This document shows, piece by piece, positions 26,947-35,646 of a stretch of 64,000 nt of DNA. Both the position numbers and the translations under genes were made by a program. How positions within the stretch are numbered: position 1 is the stretch's first letter; each line of letters opens with the position of its first letter. The notes under the pieces were generated by a model, which saw only the letters and a program-made list of their open reading frames with translations, had not been told where the DNA came from and searched no databases. The stretch lies in assembly GCF_022758145.1 (NCBI RefSeq), contig NZ_JAJVDH010000007.1, positions 62,001 to 126,000 on the forward strand, in the 5' to 3' direction. Origin of the DNA: Pontibacter vulgaris. GTDB lineage: Bacteria > Bacteroidota > Bacteroidia > Cytophagales > Hymenobacteraceae.

Positions 26947-28175
26947 ACTTGTGCGGTTTGTGGAAATATAATGGTGAAGGTAGTGCCATTGCCAAGGTCG
27001 CTCTGGTAATCTAGCGTTCCATCCATAATGTCTACATATCTTTTTACGATGTTCAGACCAAGCCCTGTTCCCTGTATATTGGTAACGTTCTGGGCCCTGA
27101 AAAACGGTGAAAACAAGTGTGTTTTATCTCCATCCGGAATACCTATACCCTCATCGCGCACTGTAATCCTGATCTTGCCATCAGCAATCAGGGTAGTAAC
27201 GTAAATGCTTTGCCCCTCGCCGGAATACTTACTGGCATTTGATAGCAGGTTGAAGAAGATGTTTTTGAGCAGTTGCTTATCCAGGTTTACAGTATCTTCC
27301 TCACCAACGTGGGTATAATGTATCTGCTGCCCCAGTTTAACCTGTCCCTGCATTTCGTCAACAATTTCGGCGGCAAAAGGCTCCAGGTCAAATGTTGATG
27401 GCAGGTTATATATCTTGCCTTCCTCAATTCTGCTGATTGAAAGGAAATCGTTAAGTATGGCTGTTAAATTATTTACAGCCGATTTAATGCGCTCAACATG
27501 TTTGGTACGCTTGTCGTCGTCTTCGGTGGTTTTATACTTGCCAATTAAGGAAGCTGAAGACAGCACCGTACTGAGTGGCGTGCGAAATTCGTGAGAAGCA
27601 ATGGTTACAAACCTTGACTTGAGCTCGTGAAGTTCTTTTTCTTTCTGCAGCGCTTTCCTTATTTCCTTCTGTGCTTCGTGCAGGCTGCGGTTAGTATGTT
27701 CCAGTTTCCGGATGGCATCGCCAAGTTCCAGGGTGCGCTCTTCCACACGCTTTTCCAGGTCAGCATTTAGCTTTTGAATCTCAGCCAGGCTCTTTGCATG
27801 CTCAATACTATACCGGATAGAACGCTCCAGGTCGAAAGGGCTGATGGTTCCTTTTACAAGGTAATCCAGTGCGCCCGCATGCATGGCTTTTTCATCGGTT
27901 TCGCGGTCGCTTTGGCCGGTAAGAAGTATAAAAGGCTTTGAACTGCCCTCAGTAACTGCTCTGCTGATGAGCTCCAAACCATCGTGTGCACCAAGCCGGT
28001 AGTCAACCAGGTATACATCGTGCCGGTCCTCTTTTATAAGCTTCAGGGCTTCCGTAAAATTGCTTGTCCATTCCAGAATGTAATTCCGGCCCGGAATATC
28101 TTCAATAATCTCCCGCGTCAGGATATAATCATCCTCGTCGTCGTCAACCAGTAGTATGCGAATTTTATCAAGCAT
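26943..28175 (-). CDS. Hybrid receiver-histidine kinase
   Basis: A 410-residue cytoplasmic sensor kinase with an N-terminal receiver (Asp58 in VYLVDYRLG), a coiled-coil linker at about 130-185 (VEERTLELGD), phospho-accepting His195 (TIASHEFRTP) and a HATPase domain with NLLSNASKY and GTGLGLNIVKRY. No sensory domain is present, so it probably takes phosphate on its receiver from the PAS kinase and passes it on. Its stop overlaps the REC-CRP start, and the single-receiver gene lies 26 bases upstream. Confidence 0.93.
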   Translation of the reverse strand: MLDKIRILLVDDDEDDYILTREIIEDIPGRNYILEWTSNFTEALKLIKEDRHDVYLVDYRLGAHDGLELISRAVTEGSSKPFILLTGQSDRETDEKAMHAGALDYLVKGTISPFDLERSIRYSIEHAKSLAEIQKLNADLEKRVEERTLELGDAIRKLEHTNRSLHEAQKEIRKALQKEKELHELKSRFVTIASHEFRTPLSTVLSSASLIGKYKTTEDDDKRTKHVERIKSAVNNLTAILNDFLSISRIEEGKIYNLPSTFDLEPFAAEIVDEMQGQVKLGQQIHYTHVGEEDTVNLDKQLLKNIFFNLLSNASKYSGEGQSIYVTTLIADGKIRITVRDEGIGIPDGDKTHLFSPFFRAQNVTNIQGTGLGLNIVKRYVDIMDGTLDYQSDLGNGTTFTIIFPQTAQV

Positions 28176-28201
28176 GCTTGGGTTCCCTTTTCAGGCTATA
28201 C

Positions 28202-28648
28202 TTATAGCTTTGGTAACTCTACAATTTCGAACCAGTATTTGCTTAAGGTCTTCATCACATCAACCAGCGATGCAAACGTTACTGGTTTGGTAATAAAAGA
28301 GCTAACACCCAGATCATATGTTCTCAGAATATCTTCTTCAGCTTTGGAAGTAGTTAACACCACTACCGGAATCAACTTCAGATGGTCATCCGATTTTATT
28401 TCCTTCAGGGCCTCACGTCCGTCTTTTTTAGGCATGTTAAGGTCCAGCAGGATCAGGCCAGGAGTCGGGTATTTATCTTTGTCAGTGAATTTGCCACGGT
28501 GGTATAGATAGTCCATCAGCTCCTCGCCATTTTCAACGAAATGGATGTTATTTTTAAGCCGGCTTTCTTCCAGCGCATCCTTTACCAGCATGCGGTCTTC
28601 GGCGTCATCGTCGGCAATAAGTATAATAATGGTTCTTTTATTTGACAT
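28202..28648 (-). CDS. Single-domain response regulator (Rcp1-like)
   Basis: A 148-residue lone receiver of the Rcp1 type that often partners phytochrome-like or PAS kinases. Phospho-acceptor Asp69 is in LILLDLNMPKKDG, with acidic DDD at 13-15 and Lys in FITKPV. There is no output domain, so it acts as a phosphate shuttle. It lies 11 bases after the PAS-PAS kinase gene and 26 before the hybrid kinase. Confidence 0.93.
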   Translation of the reverse strand: MSNKRTIIILIADDDAEDRMLVKDALEESRLKNNIHFVENGEELMDYLYHRGKFTDKDKYPTPGLILLDLNMPKKDGREALKEIKSDDHLKLIPVVVLTTSKAEEDILRTYDLGVSSFITKPVTFASLVDVMKTLSKYWFEIVELPKL

Positions 28649-28659
28649 GCTTATATACT

Positions 28660-30186
28660 TTAATCTTCGGGGTGTTTGATTGCTAAGGTAATAATAAAAC
28701 GGGTACCAACCCCAGGCTGACTGCTGGCTGTAATATCGCCGCCATGCCTGATGGCTATTTTACGGCAAACGGCCAGGCCAATTCCCGAGCCTTCATATTT
28801 CTGCCCTTCCAACCGCTGAAAAATATTAAAAATACGGTCAAGGTACTTTTCATCGAAACCTATGCCATTATCCTCAATATAAATTTCGGTTAGTTCATCG
28901 CCTGGCGTAGCAGTTAAATGTGCTTGGCGCTGCAAGCTTTTCGCATAAATATTAATGATCGGGCTTTCGTTCTCTTTCCGGAACTTAATCGCATTGCTCA
29001 GCAAATTCTGGAAAAGCTGGCGCATCTGGGTTGGCTCTGCTTCTATTTCCGGCAACGGCGACCGAATAATCTCGGCACCAGTCTGTTCTATACTTACCTC
29101 CATATCAGAGATCACCTCCGAAAGTATAGTATCGAGGTTTACTTTTACAAAAGGCTTGGACTTTGTAGTTACCCGCGAAAAATTAAGCAGGTCGTTTATC
29201 AGGTTCTGCATACGCGAGGCGGCGTTCAGCATGCGGTCTACATAATCTTTTCCCTGCTCGCTCAGGTTATCGTATTCCTTTGTCATCAGCCTGTCGCCGA
29301 AGGCCTGTATTTTGCGCAACGGCTCCTGCAAATCGTGCGAAGATACATAGGCAAAGTCCTGTAGCTCGTGGTTGCTGCGCTCCAATTCAGCGGCGTAACG
29401 GCGCAGGCGTTCCTCAATCATTTTCTGCTTTGTAATATCATGCACAAAGCCTGTATAAACTTTTCTGTCACCTAATTCTACTTCGCTTATACTTAGGTAG
29501 AAAGGAAAAATAGTGCCATCACTGCGCAAGCCGGTAACCTCCCGGCCAATTCCGATAATCTTCTTTTTACCGGTAACATGGTAATTGTGCATATAGCCAT
29601 CGTGCCGGCTACGGTCAGGTTCAGGCATTAGCATGTTTATACTTTTACCAAGCAGGTCTTCAGCATTGTAGCCAAATAACCTTGCAGCCGATGGGTTCAC
29701 CATTTCTATGATACCACGGGTATCGATAGTGATAATGCCATCTACCGCAGCCTGAATGATCGAATTGATCTTATTTTCGCTTTCGCGTAGGGCAGCCTCC
29801 GCCTTTTTAAGTTCTGTTATGTCGTGTACAATTCCTGTAAAAATGAGCTTATCCTGTAGCCTAACCTCGCTTATACTTAACAGGAACGGGAAAACCGAAC
29901 CGTCTTTTTTACGGCCCAACACTTCGCGCCCTTTACCTATAATCTGGGCTTTGCCGGTACGCATGTAATTATCAATATACTGGTCGTGCTGGCTGTGGTC
30001 GGGCTCCGGCATCAGCATACTTACATTACGGCCAATTATTTCTTCCGGGTCGTAATCAAAAATACGCGCCGCAGCCGGGTTTACCGACTCCACTATACCA
30101 CGCGTATCGATGGTAATAATGCCATCAATAGCGGTATCGATAATTGCTTTTAGTCTTGTACTGTTTTCGGTATCAGGATTAGACAT
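28660..30186 (-). CDS. Tandem FixL-like heme-PAS histidine kinase
   Basis: A 508-residue soluble kinase with two PAS domains (about 10-125 and 135-255) and a kinase core with His284 (SSHDLQEPL). Each PAS matches FixL oxygen-sensing heme domains: MPEPDHSQHDQY and MPEPDRSRHDGY carry the proximal-type His at 67 and 195, and Arg lies exactly 20 residues later (87 and 215) in IIGKGRE and IIGIGRE, as in FixL. Both would therefore bind heme. The ATPase (NLLSNAIKFRKEN, GSGIGLAVC) is complete. ATG at 30186 is preferred over an upstream TTG. It starts the phosphorelay operon and faces the stress gene at 30435. Confidence 0.92.
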   Translation of the reverse strand: MSNPDTENSTRLKAIIDTAIDGIITIDTRGIVESVNPAAARIFDYDPEEIIGRNVSMLMPEPDHSQHDQYIDNYMRTGKAQIIGKGREVLGRKKDGSVFPFLLSISEVRLQDKLIFTGIVHDITELKKAEAALRESENKINSIIQAAVDGIITIDTRGIIEMVNPSAARLFGYNAEDLLGKSINMLMPEPDRSRHDGYMHNYHVTGKKKIIGIGREVTGLRSDGTIFPFYLSISEVELGDRKVYTGFVHDITKQKMIEERLRRYAAELERSNHELQDFAYVSSHDLQEPLRKIQAFGDRLMTKEYDNLSEQGKDYVDRMLNAASRMQNLINDLLNFSRVTTKSKPFVKVNLDTILSEVISDMEVSIEQTGAEIIRSPLPEIEAEPTQMRQLFQNLLSNAIKFRKENESPIINIYAKSLQRQAHLTATPGDELTEIYIEDNGIGFDEKYLDRIFNIFQRLEGQKYEGSGIGLAVCRKIAIRHGGDITASSQPGVGTRFIITLAIKHPED

Positions 30187-30264
30187 ATGTGAGAATTCTT
30201 CCAAATGCGTGCCGGTGAATATTTAAATAAGTACTAATAAACAAATATACTCAGAATACACTAC

Positions 30265-30278
30265 ATGATAATTATCAT
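30265..30278. promoter_or_regulatory. FNR-like palindrome between sensor kinase and stress gene
   Basis: A perfect 14-base palindrome ATGATAATTATCAT with core TGAT-N4-ATCA, the pattern of FNR/CRP-family operators. It lies about 80 bases upstream of the sensor-kinase start and 157 bases upstream of the stress gene. Target of the REC-CRP regulator is the natural guess; this is inference. Confidence 0.45.
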
Positions 30279-30434
30279 TTCTTAAGCTGCTGCTTATCAT
30301 TCTTCTACTCTTTTGGCTTCTCTAATTTTACATTCTGAAAATACGCGGAGAGTTAAAATTATCAGTTTTTACTTTCCTGGCTTAATTAGGTTCGAGTGCT
30401 GAAGGTACAATTAGAGAATAGAATTTAAAGTAAG

Positions 30435-31199
30435 ATGAAGAATATCCTGGTACCAATTGATTTTTCTGAAAACACCCGTAATGCCGCTCAGTTTGCTGCC
30501 AGCCTTGCAGAAATAACAGGTGCCCGAATAATTCTGTTCCATGTATTTAATCCGGTACTGGTGCAACAACAAGTTACAACTACAAAAGACAATACAATTT
30601 TTGAAACTGTAGCCCAGGAGCTGTTAGACAATCTGGCTCATGAGCTGCACCAGGAATATGGCGTATCTGTTACCCGATTGATAAAACCCGGCTTTGCAGA
30701 AGATGAGGTGCCCGCTCTTGCAAAACGCATTCATGCAGACCTAGTGGTGGTAGCATTAAACAACAGGATTGAGGAAACGGAACCCATGCCTGGAGTTTTA
30801 GAAACAGCGTTGCTTACAAATGCAAATCTTGCCGTGTTGGGTGTTCCTATACAAGTAAAATTCCGGGCAGATGATTTAATTACGGTTTGGCAGGCTGCAG
30901 CACCCACAAGCGATAATTATATATCTTTAAATTTTGTTGGGCAATTAACACCGGAGGAAGCGCTAAAAGAACTTGAAACAAGGAAAGTACAAAAAGAGGA
31001 TTTGTTACCGGATGAGCCTATCAGAAATCTAAGCCCTGTTACAGAAAGTACGTTTCCTGTATTGGAAGAAACTTATTCAATCCCACAATTTCCGGAAACA
31101 GAAACGACACCCATCGACATACCTGAAGCAGCAACTATACTCAACCAAAATGTTTGGAAACAGAATCCAGATGTAGGTATACTTTTTCTGCCAGTATAA
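30435..31199 (+). CDS. Universal stress protein with long C-terminal extension
   Basis: A 254-residue protein. Residues 1-140 are a USP domain (ILVPIDFSENTRNAAQFAASLA at the start), but the ATP-binding G-2x-G-9x-G-S/T motif is not visible, so it is probably of the non-nucleotide-binding kind. Residues about 141-254 form an acidic Pro/Glu/Thr-rich extension with no family match. It is divergent from the sensor-kinase operon and has an FNR-like palindrome upstream. Such genes are commonly oxygen-limitation or stress induced. Confidence 0.85.
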   Translation: MKNILVPIDFSENTRNAAQFAASLAEITGARIILFHVFNPVLVQQQVTTTKDNTIFETVAQELLDNLAHELHQEYGVSVTRLIKPGFAEDEVPALAKRIHADLVVVALNNRIEETEPMPGVLETALLTNANLAVLGVPIQVKFRADDLITVWQAAAPTSDNYISLNFVGQLTPEEALKELETRKVQKEDLLPDEPIRNLSPVTESTFPVLEETYSIPQFPETETTPIDIPEAATILNQNVWKQNPDVGILFLPV

Positions 31200-31297
31200 A
31201 TCAGCTTTTAAAACTTTACTAAGTATTACACAAATTGCTACAAATGCAGCCATAGCTTAAATCAAAAGCATTGTTTAAGCAAAAACCTCTGTCTATT

Positions 31298-31936
31298 TTA
31301 AACAGAAGCTTCAATTCTTCTCTCCATTATTTCCTTTTTGAATACCATTACGAGATCCTGCTGAAGCGACTGGCTGCGGTCTTTAGCATACCACATGTGC
31401 AATTGCGCAGATAATTCATCATGGCCGGCATGCGGGTTAGCTGCTTTAAACATGATAACCTGCTGTTGTATACTAGCCGGCCTTGGCCCCCAGGTAAAAA
31501 TGCGTTCTCCGGTTACAGCATCCACGCAAAGCAGTTTTGGAATAGAGCGGCTTCCGTTAGTCAGGCAGGTATCCATCAACTCCGGATTTTCATCGCGAAG
31601 CACTATTTGCAACTCAATGAATGGCGCTGCATCGGCAATGGCGGAAATGGCAGGTATAAGCTGGGCACCGTCGCCACACCAGGCTTCAGAAAGAACAAGC
31701 CATTTCCAGGCGGTTTGCTGAGTTTGCAGAATCTCGCTCAATTCAGGCAACAGCGTAAATTGTTTTTCCACGCGCTTCATGCGTTGCTGGTTCAGTTTTG
31801 TAAACCCGATTTTTTCTTCGGTCTGTTCCGGCCCGGTGGTCTTCTGGGTAGCTACCAGGTCATCAACAAGTAATTTATAGTCAGTGTATGAAAGCGGGTT
31901 TACCAGCTCAGAAAATACAATAGAAGCAGTCTCCAT
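31298..31936 (-). CDS. Thioredoxin-like protein with single active-site Cys
   Basis: A 212-residue cytosolic thioredoxin-fold protein started at ATG 31936. The active-site region reads LSEAWCGDGAQ, where the second Cys of CxxC is missing (GDGA follows), so it cannot form the usual disulfide. No signal peptide. The group with WCGD motif is found widely in Bacteroidota with unknown partners. It is divergent from norC, sharing about 137 bases of upstream DNA with a palindrome at 31985-31996. Confidence 0.75.
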   Translation of the reverse strand: METASIVFSELVNPLSYTDYKLLVDDLVATQKTTGPEQTEEKIGFTKLNQQRMKRVEKQFTLLPELSEILQTQQTAWKWLVLSEAWCGDGAQLIPAISAIADAAPFIELQIVLRDENPELMDTCLTNGSRSIPKLLCVDAVTGERIFTWGPRPASIQQQVIMFKAANPHAGHDELSAQLHMWYAKDRSQSLQQDLVMVFKKEIMERRIEASV

Positions 31937-31984
31937 GGTCGTTTTATTTTCAGCAAGTTTACCCCGATACTTCAAAGTATAAAA

Positions 31985-31996
31985 TGACAGAAGTCA
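31985..31996. promoter_or_regulatory. TGAC-N4-GTCA palindrome upstream of norC
   Basis: TGACAGAAGTCA, a perfect half-site palindrome of the CRP/FNR/HcpR kind, 78 bases before the norC start. It resembles NO- and redox-response sites of CRP-family regulators. Single short site; could be chance. Confidence 0.35.
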
Positions 31997-32073
31997 CCGA
32001 CAAAGCTGACTCAACTCATTTAGCACTTTTGTAGCTACGCCTACCTTGTGCCGGTATAAAGCCCGACCTGCTT

Positions 32074-32529
32074 ATGTTAAACCACGTCTTCGGAAATACT
32101 ACCGGCATTAAAATAACTTACTTCAGCCTTTTTAGCTGCTTCCTGCTTTTTACCGGCTTTATCTATACTTCGGAAGTACCACAAACTATACTTAAAAATG
32201 AACAACACGAACTGGCTGTAAAGGGAAAACAACTATGGCAAAAGCACAATTGCGTGGCTTGCCACCAATTTTATGGCTTGGGTGGCTACATTGGCCCCGA
32301 TGTAACCAACGTGTTATCAGCTACCGGAAAAGGAGAACCGTACGTGCGCGCCATACTTCAGAACGGAACCGCCACTATGCCTGATTTTAAACTGCAGCAA
32401 CACGAAATTGATGCACTGGTAGGTTTCCTGAAAGAGGCAGATGCAACAGGCAAATCAGGTCGCGAACATTTCAGCATCGATGCCACCGGGCAAATCCAGA
32501 ATACGCCACAAACAAACATAAAACCATGA
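32074..32529 (+). CDS. norC: NorC-like membrane-anchored cytochrome c
   Basis: A 151-residue membrane-anchored cytochrome c of the NorC type. One N-terminal membrane helix (about 15-32) holds it to the periplasmic face. The heme c site is CVACH (Cys60, Cys63, His64), and Met102 in TATMPDF is the likely distal ligand. It delivers electrons to the NorB-like subunit whose gene overlaps its stop by 4 bases. Start ATG at 32074. A CRP/FNR-like palindrome lies upstream, consistent with control by NO or redox state (inference). Confidence 0.88.
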   Translation: MLNHVFGNTTGIKITYFSLFSCFLLFTGFIYTSEVPQTILKNEQHELAVKGKQLWQKHNCVACHQFYGLGGYIGPDVTNVLSATGKGEPYVRAILQNGTATMPDFKLQQHEIDALVGFLKEADATGKSGREHFSIDATGQIQNTPQTNIKP

Positions 32530-33887
32530 ACCGACATATAGGATTTTTATTCATGGCAACCGGCCTTCTTTTTTTGTTGGCAGGCATCATGTTTGGCATT
32601 TTGGGAGGTGTATTTTATTTGTTCCCGCAGGAGCTGCGAGATGCATTGCCATTTACTAAAATACGCCCGCTGCATGTATCGGCCATTGTGTTCTGGATAT
32701 TGTTTGCAGCCATTGGCGGGTTGTATCTATACTTACCAAAGTATAAAAAGAAGCACTCTGCAAGGCTTGGCATCTGGCATTACCTGCTGCTTTTAATTGC
32801 GGCCACGGCTATACTTGGTTGTTACTTCACAGGCATTTTCGGGGGCAGAGAGTATTGGGAATTTCCACCAATACTGGCATTACCCATTGCGGCAAGTTTT
32901 ATACTGCTTGGCATAAATTTCTATAAAAGTATGCGGAAAAATAAAGAACCCTGGCCGGCTTACCGCTGGATGTGGCTCACAGGCATTATATTCTTCCTGC
33001 TGTCTTTTACAGAATCATATTTGTGGCTTATACCTTATTTCAGAGATAGCCTGGTGCGTGATATGGCAGTGCAATGGAAATCGTATGGCTCGCTGGTTGG
33101 CTCCTGGAACATGCTGATAAATGGAAGTGCACTTTTCATTATGGAAAAATTGAGCGGCGATAGAACCATGGCACGCAAGCCACTCACCTTTAGCATGTTT
33201 TTCTTAGGCTTATTTAACCTCATGTTTAACTGGGGCCACCATATTTATAGTTTACCAGTCAATGATTTTATCAGGTACACAGCGTACATCGTGAGCATGA
33301 CCGAGTTACTTATACTTGGTAAGATTATCTTAAACTGGCGCAGCACTTTATCAGAAGCAAAAAGAAATAAACACCTGCTGCCCTTCCGGTTTATGACAGC
33401 TGCCGATATCTGGATTTTTCTAAACCTTTTCACGGCCATACTTATGTCTGTGCCTGCCCTGAACTTATATACACACGGAACGCATGTAACCGTAGCACAT
33501 GCTATGGGAACAACCATTGGCATAAACACTATGCTGCTGCTGGCAAGTATATGTTATGCCTGCACTCGTTTCCTGGGCAAATTAAGTAGTAAAAGTATAC
33601 GCTGGGTTAACAAGGGTTTATACTTCGGCAACATATCCTTACTAGTTTTCTGGCTGGCACTACTTGGCGCTGGCATAAGTAAAGCCATGCTTCAGACACA
33701 AAACCCAAGTATAGCGCATGGCCTGCTCATGCAACAATTAAAACCATGGTTTATAGGCTTTACCTTATCAGGAGCCGGCATAGTGGCGGGCTTAGTAATG
33801 GTAATAGTGCCTTTATTACACTTTATGATAACTAAAAAAATTAAGCTGAATACTCAAACAGCACATAAACTCTTACAGCACTCCTAG
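32526..33887 (+). CDS. norB: NorB-like heme-copper superfamily protein with altered ligands
   Basis: A 453-residue polytopic membrane protein with about 12 helices, resembling nitric-oxide reductase subunit B. Heme ligands seen are His50 (RPLHV) and the region THGTHVTVAHAMG with His325. The FeB pair His238-His239 is in NWGHHIYSLP. However, the helix that carries VHLWVEG in canonical NorB reads SYGSLVGSW (about 186-194) with no His or Glu, and the usual AHGH is AHAM, so Met327 replaces a low-spin heme His. It would therefore be a divergent member. It is translationally coupled to norC and precedes proline dehydrogenase by 2 bases. NO reduction is inferred, not shown. Confidence 0.78.
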   Translation: MNRHIGFLFMATGLLFLLAGIMFGILGGVFYLFPQELRDALPFTKIRPLHVSAIVFWILFAAIGGLYLYLPKYKKKHSARLGIWHYLLLLIAATAILGCYFTGIFGGREYWEFPPILALPIAASFILLGINFYKSMRKNKEPWPAYRWMWLTGIIFFLLSFTESYLWLIPYFRDSLVRDMAVQWKSYGSLVGSWNMLINGSALFIMEKLSGDRTMARKPLTFSMFFLGLFNLMFNWGHHIYSLPVNDFIRYTAYIVSMTELLILGKIILNWRSTLSEAKRNKHLLPFRFMTAADIWIFLNLFTAILMSVPALNLYTHGTHVTVAHAMGTTIGINTMLLLASICYACTRFLGKLSSKSIRWVNKGLYFGNISLLVFWLALLGAGISKAMLQTQNPSIAHGLLMQQLKPWFIGFTLSGAGIVAGLVMVIVPLLHFMITKKIKLNTQTAHKLLQHS

Positions 33888-33889
33888 AC

Positions 33890-35086
33890 ATGAATAAACA
33901 TATAGCAACCGACCAGACAGGTAACTTAAATACGAGCAACCTGCAGGTCGCCTTCTGTACCAAAACTAACTCCGATCTGAAACTGGCACACTGGCTTTTT
34001 AGCCTCATGGGCAAACCTGCACTGGTTAAAGCGGGCGGCGTGGCTACAGTTTGGGCATTAAAGTTGGGCTTGCCCATAAAAGGGCTCATACGCAATACCA
34101 TTTACCGGCATTTCTGCGGGGGCGAAACGGCGCAACAGGCACTGAGGGTTGTAGCTAAACTGGCAGCTGCCCATGTGCACACCGTTTTGGATTATGCTGC
34201 CGAAGCACAAGTGACGGAGGAAGGTTTTAACGCTGTACGTAACGAAATTCTGCAGAACATTGCGCTGGCAAAGGAAACCAATTCGTTTTCATACATCAGC
34301 ATTAAACTTACCGGCATAGGCCATAAAGCGATATTCGAAAAACTGAACGGAAATATCGTACTTATACCTGAAGAAAATGCTGCATTTGAAAGAACCGAAA
34401 ATCGCCTGGATGAAGTATGCGCAAAGGCTGCTGAAGCCGGCCTGATTGTGTACATTGATGCAGAGGAAAGCTGGATGCAAAACCCGATGGATATGCTGGC
34501 AGAAGAAATGATGCGACGCTACAACAGAGGCCGTGCCGTAGTGTTTAATACTTTGCAGATGTACCGGACCGACCGCATACAATATTTGCAGGATTGCCTG
34601 AGGCGTTTCGAGAATGAAGACATTATACTAGGCATAAAGATAGTACGCGGTGCATACCTCGAAAAAGAACAGGAAAGAGCTGCCAGGTATAACTATCCTT
34701 GCCCCGTTTTTACCCGAAAAGAAGATACAGACCAAAGCTTTAACCAAGCCATAGATATTGCGCTGGAAAACCTGAACAGGCTGGAGCTTTGTGCCGCTAC
34801 CCATAACGAATACAGCACCACCTACCTCACCAAAAGAATTAAGCTGGAAAAGATAGGCGAACACCGTAAGCGCATACATTTTTCGCAGCTTTACGGCATG
34901 AGCGATAACCTTACTTTTAACCTGGCCGATGCCGGCTATAATGCCTCTAAATACCTGCCTTACGGCGATGTGGCCACTGCTGTGCCATACCTGATCAGGC
35001 GTGCAGAAGAAAACACTTCCATTGCCGGGCAAATGGGCCGTGAGCTCTCGTTGCTAGAAGCGGAAATGCGCAGGCGTAAATTATAA
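33890..35086 (+). CDS. Proline dehydrogenase
   Basis: A 398-residue monofunctional proline dehydrogenase, a TIM-barrel FAD enzyme that oxidises proline to pyrroline-5-carboxylate and feeds electrons to quinone. Signature segments are IKIVRGAYLEKEQERA, ATHNEYSTTYLT and the C-terminal YGDVATAVPYLIRRAEEN that binds proline. It starts 2 bases after the norB stop, so it is in the same operon, an unusual pairing. No partner pyrroline-carboxylate dehydrogenase is present in the window. Confidence 0.9.
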   Translation: MNKHIATDQTGNLNTSNLQVAFCTKTNSDLKLAHWLFSLMGKPALVKAGGVATVWALKLGLPIKGLIRNTIYRHFCGGETAQQALRVVAKLAAAHVHTVLDYAAEAQVTEEGFNAVRNEILQNIALAKETNSFSYISIKLTGIGHKAIFEKLNGNIVLIPEENAAFERTENRLDEVCAKAAEAGLIVYIDAEESWMQNPMDMLAEEMMRRYNRGRAVVFNTLQMYRTDRIQYLQDCLRRFENEDIILGIKIVRGAYLEKEQERAARYNYPCPVFTRKEDTDQSFNQAIDIALENLNRLELCAATHNEYSTTYLTKRIKLEKIGEHRKRIHFSQLYGMSDNLTFNLADAGYNASKYLPYGDVATAVPYLIRRAEENTSIAGQMGRELSLLEAEMRRRKL

Positions 35087-35271
35087 AAGCAAAGTATAGG
35101 AACTGAAAACTAAAAAAATATAATTTGTACATTTTTAATTTATCATATTCTAATTAAATTATTCACTACAAACCTTTTACAAGTCTGAATGCGTAAAAAT
35201 GGTTGATAAAGTCAAAGCGTTTCCGGATTAACAGGATTGCACTGACTGACGTTAAACTAAAAATTCAGAAC

Positions 35272-35538
35272 ATGAAAAAGATAATGTATGCAGGAGTTAT
35301 TATGCTAGGTTCGCTTAGCCTTTTTGCCTGCGATAGAACAGATAAAACAACAGACTCTGAGGCTGATGCCGATGATAAAAGCGTGGTAGTAGACCGCGAC
35401 TCAGTGGCAACTGAATATGAGGTTACAGAAACAGTAGTTGAGTACGACACCACTAAGAAAACCAAAACAGTTGATGCCGACGACGTAAAAGATAAAGACA
35501 AGGACCACGACGCAAAAGTGGAACGTGATAATGATTAA
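35272..35538 (+). CDS. Small acidic lipoprotein
   Basis: An 88-residue lipoprotein started at ATG 35272; the longer frame from 35203 would hide the signal peptide. Signal peptide and lipobox LFAC are clear. The mature part is highly charged (Asp, Lys, Val, Glu) and disordered, with segments such as KTVDADDVKDKDKDHD. No family recognised. The frame is followed by a good terminator. Likely surface- or membrane-attached. Confidence 0.7.
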   Translation: MKKIMYAGVIMLGSLSLFACDRTDKTTDSEADADDKSVVVDRDSVATEYEVTETVVEYDTTKKTKTVDADDVKDKDKDHDAKVERDND

Positions 35539-35574
35539 ACTCAGATCCGAAATCTGACCAAAGTATGATCCGAT

Positions 35575-35610
35575 AAAAAAGCCTCATGTAAATTTACATG
35601 CGGCTTTTTT
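35575..35610. terminator. Bidirectional terminator
   Basis: Stem AAAAAAGCC-T-CATGTAA/TTACATG-C-GGCTTTTTT. It lies between the convergent stops at 35538 and 35647. Confidence 0.9.
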
Positions 35611-35646
35611 ATGTATTGTATAACCATAGCACTAGCTTAAATAAGC

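Noticed and set aside
31992..32011. AGTCA-N10-TGACT inverted repeat upstream of norC
   Set aside because: Arms of only 5 bases with a long spacer; the overlapping TGACAGAAGTCA palindrome is the better candidate.
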